From positions 291,581 through 355,580 of the forward strand of contig RDEW01000050.1 in NCBI GenBank assembly GCA_011109175.1: 64,000 nucleotides of DNA. Direction: 5' to 3'. Positions within the stretch are counted from its first letter, which is position 1, and the number at the start of each line of letters is the position of its first letter. Below, piece after piece: positions 58,409-64,000 of the stretch. Origin of the DNA: Dicyema japonicum. Its lineage: Eukaryota; Dicyemida; Rhombozoa; Dicyemidae. Both the position numbers and the translations under genes were made by a program. The notes beneath the pieces were generated by a model. It was not told the DNA's origin and did no database searches. It saw only the letters and a list, made by a program, of their open reading frames with translations.

Positions 58409-59826
58409 CGAAGTCTACATAAAACCAGACACTGATTAAAATATTACACATCTATATCCTACAGGAAGTTTTCAAAAGAACACCAAGTATTCCTGAAAAA
58501 GATTGAACCGAAACGCTCCGATGACTGGATCCTATTTACTAGTCAGGATGTTCGCAGAGCATATCTAAGGCCAACAACTCAGAGGCCAAAGGACCAGACA
58601 ACATAACCACATGTGAACTGAAGCACCTAGGCCATCGAGCCCTGGAACTATTAGCCTATATATTCAACCTCTCCATTAACACAAATACAATCCCTGAAAT
58701 ATGGAAGAAGTCTCTAATCAGACCTATCCGAAAACCCAACAAACCAATAGATGAACCATCTTCCTATCGCCCAATATCTATTCTAAGTCCGGTCTCAAGG
58801 ATCCTTGAAAGGCTTGTTTTGGAAAAAATACAAGACTCAATCTCAATACCTCCGACCCAGCACGGATTCCGGGACAACCATTCGACGACAACACACCTTA
58901 CAACCTCACACAATTCTTTGCGGAAGGATTTAACTCCTCCAAACCCCATCAGAGGACAGTACTTATATCCATGGACATCACAAAAGCGTTTGACTCAGTC
59001 CCTAGGAAACTCCTAACAAAGGAAATATTTGAAACCAACATCAATCCGAACCTGAAACTTTGGCTTGGAAACTTCATAAATGGACGACGAGCACAAGTAC
59101 TCTGCAACAGCATCAAATCAAGATCTCGCTATTTTCCAAATGGAGTCCCTCAATGCTCCCCACTATCACCCCAACTCTTCGTTTTCTATATAAACGACAT
59201 GCCACAAACCTGTAATGAAAACTGCCTAATCATCTTTTATGCCGACGATATCATTTTTGCTTCCAAGGACAGAAGCATTCAATCAGCGACTCAGTCTGCT
59301 CAACAAATGCTCGACAACTTGGAACTATGGCTCTCGAAGCGGAGACTTGACACATCAGCAGCAAAGTCCTTTGTCACACTGTTTACCACCTACAAGAGAC
59401 AGCTCTGTATCGAACCAAAAGTCTTTATGAAGAACGAAGCTATCTCTATTAACAAAACACCGAAGATTCTGGGAGTAACCTTTGATCAGGGACTCATTTT
59501 TATCCGGCATGTTGAAAACAGAGTAACTTCTGCTCTGAAAAAATTAAGAATTTTAAAAGTGCTCTCAAAAACACTTAGAGATCAAACTGGGATCCTTGCC
59601 ACGATTTACAAACAATTTATCCGACCAACGATGACGTATGCAAGTCCTTCATGGGCAATGCAAATGCCACGATCTTCCTCATTGAAATTATCTGCAATCG
59701 AGGAGACTGCAATAAGGTTAATTGGACCAGAACACAATATCCAACCTATTGAAAATTTTTTAATTGAACTACAACGAAACTATTAAAGGAGGCTGTTCTA
59801 CCGAGCTGCCCTCTATATTCCAAATA

Positions 59827-59836
59827 CTATCGAATT
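59827..59836. repeat. Target-site duplication of the nested family B insertion, left copy
   Basis: CTATCGAATT, repeated at 61167-61176. The undisturbed site is seen at 15.51 kb (CACTATCGAAATATCTACAA). Confidence 0.85.
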
Positions 59837-61166
59837 TTTTTTTTTTTTTTAAACAAAAATTTATTAACAATAAAATATTATTTATTAACCATGGGGGAGA
59901 GCGGCTGCTGACATCACGGAGTAAGCGTTTCCGCGACAACTGCGATACCAATTTGTTGCCTCAGCCAGACCGCTTCCCGCACGTCTTTTTTGCGGTGGGC
60001 CAATTTCCCCCCGATTTCCTTTAGGAAAGAGGCTGTAATACTTCCGGCCGCACCAGACGTCTCGATTGCTACCGGTACAAAACGGTAGCGGTCTCCAATT
60101 TCGCCATATTTTTTAATCTTGATTTTCTCGGCCAGATCGGCTGCCGATCCAGCAGACTGCGCCGAGCTGAGTATCATCGAGTTCGAGAAAGAATCCACAA
60201 CAGTGCAGTCCCATACGAGCGATTTTCCCTCAGTGAACGGAAAGATAGTTAACCCATCCGGTCTTTTCCCATCTCCGCGGTCCAATCCCACAGGTTCCAA
60301 TACTGCCGGGAAGCCTGCCGCTTCAAGAGCTCGCAAGACAATGTTGTTCATAGCAGCATGGCGGGGTGCTCTGCCCGCACTCCTTTTGCACGAGAGCGGG
60401 TGCAGCCCTTTGGCATCGACGATCCCTCCACAGCGACATTGGTGTTCGACGCAAACATCAGCTCCCAGGCGTTGTGCGATTCCAATCCGAATACAGTCAT
60501 CGTCCAATAGGGTCCCCAGGGAGGAAGACGGGAGTGCATCCAGCCACGCTCCGCTCCCATGGTTGGCGGCGGACACGAGGCATGCAAGACGATGCTGGTT
60601 GGCCTCAGACTTTAGCACGTCGAAGATATTCTTGGAGTAAATATCATCCCAGTCACGTTGCCTCGAAGGATCGTTCGGCATATCCAAACCAGTTTCACAC
60701 CATTCGCAACGCGCTTCGTCGAAGACTTTTTCCCAAGAGAGTCCGGTTGTAATACGTAGGATTTCTTGGACCAAAAGGCTTCCACTTGAGAGCGATGACA
60801 CATATGCTGGATAGGCGATCTCCAGCGCCGACCTGAGACCCGTTCCTCCGAGGCGTGTAGGAAGCTTGCATTGGTTCCAACTCGGCGCATCAAACTGGAT
60901 GTTTAGAAGTAATTCAGCTGATTTTCTCAATGTCCTATCCAGTGACAGGAGGATGTCACGATGTTTGAAGCAGGGAGAACATCGGAGAGCATATAGGAGT
61001 TTGGGCAAGCCGATGCTATTCTTCAAAAGGAAGAACGCTGTATGACCATCGAGTAAGGAAAGTTTCTCCGTGACTCTGGAGAGTTCATCCTCTTTTGTTT
61101 GTAGATGGCTCCGCAGTTCCTTTTCGTCAAGTGGGCACCCAAGAAAGTATGTCCGCTCCCTGGGGG
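59837..61166 (-). mobile_element. Family B retrotransposon, 5'-truncated, nested in family C
   Basis: Intact minus-strand frame from ~61166 to 59914: RERTYFLGCPLDEKELRSHL (RT thumb), GLPKLLYALRCSPCF, then CVEHQCRCGGIVDAKGLHPLSC, SAGRAPRHAAMNN, GDGKRPDGLTIFPF, LVWDCTVVDSFSNS, KYGEIGDRYRFVPVAIETSG, REAVWLRQQIGIAV. The first 16 residues of the open frame come from the host element. The poly(T) at 59837-59850 is the poly(A) tail of the minus-strand copy. Very similar to 4403-5888, so both derive from a recent source. Confidence 0.92.
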
Positions 61167-61352
61167 CTATCGAATTATCTACAATCATACAGAAATTGTG
61201 AGCCGATGCCATGTCTTATGAGGAAAGCTGTTCAGGATTTTCGACCCCGCCGGACTCGTCCTCACCTTTGTCGGTCTGGGATCACTTAGTTAGATGAGAA
61301 CTTTTATTTCTTTCTCTTTGACCCAGTGATCCTGGGGGTAATAATAATAATA

Positions 61353-61367
61353 ATATGCAATTTTAGT
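61353..61367. repeat. Target-site duplication of the family C insertion, right copy
   Basis: ATATGCAATTTTAGT, identical to 58394-58408. Confidence 0.9.
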
Positions 61368-61487
61368 TATTTTTTACTTCAATAAAATTTTTACAATAAT
61401 AGTCAACAATTTCAAGACAATTTCCTAGTCTGACCATAATTATTTTGAATAAATAGCCAATTTCAATAAAATTTTCTGTTTTTGTAG
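61368..61487 (-). mobile_element. pogo/Tigger-like transposon, right part
   Basis: Without the insertion this joins 58393. The minus strand reads GNCLEIVDYYCKNFIEVKN leading into IAYRNSNQDFTASNG on the other side. The N-terminal DNA-binding domain and the right inverted repeat were not found, so the element is probably truncated. Confidence 0.45.
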
Positions 61488-61698
61488 AGGAAATTTATTT
61501 GTGTATATTTATATCGATTTCGTAGATCAAACCAATATTTCCAACTATATAATAAATGCTTGTAAAAACTCAAAAATAGCTTCGGTCAAGTTATCTTTAA
61601 CCTTTCCAATGACCTTCATGATTGAACGTGGCATAACAGATGATGACACGTTAGTATTTTATTCAAAAACTCTAGAAATTAAAAAACAAAATCAATAA
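61488..61698 (+). CDS. C-terminal exons of an unidentified gene (weakly sliding-clamp-like)
   Basis: Exon EEIYLY (61488-61502), a 23-nt intron (61503-61525), then QTNISNYIINACKNSKIASVKLSLTFPMTFMIERG...DTLVFYSKTLEI and stop. Spacing of NY....CK.....SVKLS....P......L.FY....E resembles the last strands of PCNA-type clamps, but identity is low and no upstream exon is visible; the pogo element may have cut them off. Confidence 0.25.
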
Positions 61699-61840
61699 AA
61701 TCAATAAAAATTTTTACTTTATTGACCTAAAAATTAAATTTTGACTTTTTTGACCTTATAACTTTTGATTATAAATTACATTTTTATAAGTCCATTTTTA
61801 GGTATCGAATAAATCTTTCACGAGAAAGTTTTTTTTTCAG
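61699..61840. other. AT-rich spacer
   Basis: No gene seen. Confidence 0.5.
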
Positions 61841-63440
61841 AAGGCTGGCCACCAAGATTGCCTCCTATATTATATTCCCCTCGTAACACAATTCTTGAAT
61901 CCCCTTCTCAAGGAGTCGGTGTTCGTCTCACCAACTGACCCTGAAGCAATTCAACGGCGTTCTTCATGAACAATCCCGGTAAGGATCCCAAGGCCGTACA
62001 CCCTGTCGTACGCGTACGCTATGAGGACCAAAATTCGTTCTTTTATGGAAGGAACCCATATTTCCAGTTGCCCCACATCTTCTAACCATAAGCGGGAGAC
62101 ACATAGTCCGAACAAGGAAGTAGAATTGCTTCGTCTCAAGAGAACTATTCGTTTGAAGTTAATCGATAATGGGACTTTCTTTAAGTGGACCCCAAAAACC
62201 GACTCCTGACGTTTACAGTATTTTGTTGAGCAAGCATTCTCTGTCGCTTCACGACCTACGCCCATTTGCTCCTCCATCCGAAGTGAGTCCCCTGACTGCA
62301 TCAAACGATGAAGTATTCCTCGCAATATGGGATTTTTCCTTTAGTAGCAGCGGCGGGGTCGAAGAATGAAACATGTCTATCTGAAAGACCTAACTTCTTT
62401 ATCCGTAGAAGATCAAAAACTTCGTCTTATGAATTCAACTACCTCACTGATGAACCGGATTATGACTGGAGTACTTCCCTAAGTTGTCCGCCAATTTGAT
62501 AGTCTTCGATAAGAATGGCGGCGGAATATGGCCGGTTGCCATCGGGTTTGTTTTCAAGAGACTGGCCGCCAAGATTGCCTCCCGAATTGCTCAAGATTGC
62601 TCAAGATTCCGTGAGAACATTCCTAAACCGCAGTATGGAATATTCCCGGAGATATGTACTCGTCAAACTAAACATAGAAAACGCTTTCAACAGTCTAAAA
62701 AGATAATATCCTGGGGGCGTGTATGGAAAGATGCCCTAATAATCCTTTAGTCTACCTTCATCCTTACTCTTCGGGGACTACGTAATCCCTTAATCTACCG
62801 CAGCGCAACAAAAAGACCCTCTTTGATCCTTTTGTTTTGTTTTGCAATCGAAAAAAATCACAAAACTTGATATCTGGATGATTGCGGTTCTCAGAGGATC
62901 CCCATTCACACCGATGTGGAGAATAGATTGACTGTTTTGGCCTGCACCCTCTCTCAAGCAGGAAGAGTGGGGAAAAATCTCCCAGACATATGGCCCTAAA
63001 CAAAGTCGTTAGGCGATTGTTGTACGCTGCCGGAAATCCTTCTACACTCGAACCATTCGGCCTTTGCAGACGTAATAGGAAAAGACCCGATGAGGTGACA
63101 ACCTCCTTTGAAGCCGGTAAACTTTTTATCAGGGATTTCACATGCACCGACACATTCAGCCCATGCAACCTATGTCAGGTGCCTTTGGAGTCTGCTCTGT
63201 CGCTGAGAAGGCCGAGATCAAAACAGGAAAAGTACGCGGTCCTATAGGAAGGTTTTTTTTCTACAGGCAGTTGAAACTTCTGGTTCCTTTGCGCTTACGA
63301 CTCTGGAATCCTTGAGTCGTTTAGGAAATCGAATTTCTGCACGAACAGGAGATCCCCGTGAGCGCTATTGGTTATTGGAGCGAATCTCGCTCCCTATCCT
63401 GGGAGGGAATAGCCACATAATCAGAGCGGTCGCTATATGA
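61841..63440 (+). mobile_element. Family B retrotransposon, decayed, end to end
   Basis: Plus-strand order: RLKRTIRLKLIDNGTF and PTPDVYSILLSKHSLSLHDL (N-terminal, ~62130-62255), SGGVEE..PQHVYLKDLTSLS (~62350), DKNGGGIWPVAIGFVFKRLAAKIAS (~62510-62585), VKLNIENAFNSLKR (~62660), a gap where the YLDD region should be, then ALNKVVRRLLYAAGNPSTLEPFG, RKRPDEVTT, KLFIRDFTCTD, VETSGSFALTT, and the terminus LLERISLPILGGNSHIIRAVAI followed by stop and GCTATATGACC. Full of frameshifts. Confidence 0.75.
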
Positions 63441-64000
63441 CCTTTTTGTGTATTTAGTTTTAACAATGTCAAAATGAGTCAAGGTCTAACGGTATTGCCT
63501 TTAGCACGGAAACGAATGTGGATCTCCATATTTTTTAATTTTTGTTGGAAAAAAATTTTTTTGGATAATGGTCTTGTCTTACTTTTATTTGCGGCAGCTT
63601 TTATCGAAGAAATAAGATATCAGTGTTTTTCAAATCTGATTTTTAAACACAGTCGTGAAGATGTAGAACACAAGTTATTCTATGCGAATTCGTACATTAA
63701 AATTAATAACCTACACACGACTAACCAGTCAGCTTATTTTATCGAGCAAACGAAAGTGAACACTTTTGCAAGCCAACTCGTAAGAATCGAATCAAAGTGA
63801 GTCAATCATAGTCGTACTGATTAAATTTACATTTCAAAGGTGACTTAGTAAGGATGGAATCCTAGAATATGACTATAAAGGCCGTGATATAAACTGAATA
63901 ATCGATAAATGGTTGCTTTCAGAGTGAGGAGAATAGGGGAATACTCTTGTTTGTAGAAAAAAACAAAAAACTCTTTGGGCATCTTCTAAGTTTGGATGTT
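63441..64000 (+). other. Unidentified 108-codon open frame (63474-63800)
   Basis: MSQGLTVLPLARKRMW, a hydrophobic patch (LVLLLFAAAFIEEI), then FKHSREDVEHKLFYANSYIKINN. It begins just after the family B terminus. No recognised family; could be chance or an exon of a gene continuing past the window. The last 200 bp show nothing. Confidence 0.3.

Larger units (their letters stand above)
58409..61352 (+). mobile_element. Family C retrotransposon, 5'-truncated, carrying a nested family B
   Basis: Bounded by a perfect 15-bp target-site duplication. Coding blocks: SKEHQVFLKKIEPKRSDDW, GPDN.T..ELKHLG (~58590), SLIRPIRKPNKPIDEPSSYRPISI, QHGFRDNHSTTTH, then an intact 271-codon frame (58971-59786) with MDITKAFDSVPRK, PNGVPQCSPLSPQLFVFYINDMP, YADDIIFASKD (~59240), PKILGVTFDQ and the C-terminal part. 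The 3' end (61167-61352) carries the stem-loop GGATCACT 61279-61286 / AGTGATCC 61325-61332 and a TAA tail. Interrupted at 59837-61166 by family B. Confidence 0.9.

Noticed and set aside
62764-63168. 134-codon minus-strand frame
   Set aside because: Antisense to the decayed family B C-terminal region on the plus strand.

Overview
This is animal-type nuclear DNA packed with decayed transposons. Host genes are split by extraordinarily short introns. I could rebuild about 38 GT-AG introns by restoring conserved protein reading frames; nearly all are 21-28 nt, with one of 67 nt. The genes are animal-like: a two-pore-domain K+ channel, a WDFY-type WD40+FYVE protein, MCM7, soluble inorganic pyrophosphatase, ribosomal proteins eL13 and eS26, an RPA43-like Pol I subunit and a C7orf57-like protein. 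Animal genes with ~24-nt introns point to a dicyemid mesozoan (family knowledge plus inference; not provable from the window).

Layout. 1-14.98 kb is retrotransposon debris holding tRNA-Thr(TGT) at 3614-3685 and the longest APE-type (apurinic endonuclease) element at 10.9-13.7 kb. 15.0-17.2 kb carries an eS26 fragment with a nested retrotransposon next to it, then an RPA43-like gene. 17.8-23.15 kb is retrotransposon and hAT-like remnants, including the most complete family B element. 23.76-24.70 kb is pyrophosphatase; 25.46-25.96 kb a small unidentified spliced gene; 26.5-29.9 kb an almost intact R4/Dong-like retrotransposon. 30.4-30.9 kb is a 39-bp minisatellite, and tRNA-Ala(TGC) lies at 31690-31761. 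31.9-35.8 kb holds element fragments including a MULE-like (Mutator-like) deletion derivative. 36.1-38.5 kb is MCM7, 43.0-43.6 kb eL13, 49.3-50.4 kb the K+ channel, 51.0-51.6 kb the C7orf57-like gene, 54.6-56.0 kb WDFY, 56.4-56.7 kb a tiny spliced gene. 57.2-61.4 kb is a three-level nest: family B inside family C inside a pogo/Tigger-like DNA transposon, with target-site duplications visible at both retrotransposon insertions. The rest is family B debris.

Working names for element families: A = R4/Dong-like with C-terminal CCHC and restriction-like endonuclease; B = second restriction-like-endonuclease lineage (Zn finger, YLDD reverse transcriptase, C-x-C-GG...GLH..SC, DG..WD); C = Jockey-like APE type with a 3' stem-loop and TAA-rich tail; D = APE type ending in LFGHILR / RGGWKRLT and a 3' stem-loop; F, G, H = further APE/RT remnants.

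Several otherwise intact genes are broken by one nucleotide, mostly in C or G runs. Assembly homopolymer errors are therefore a likelier cause than real mutation in the best-preserved reading frames.
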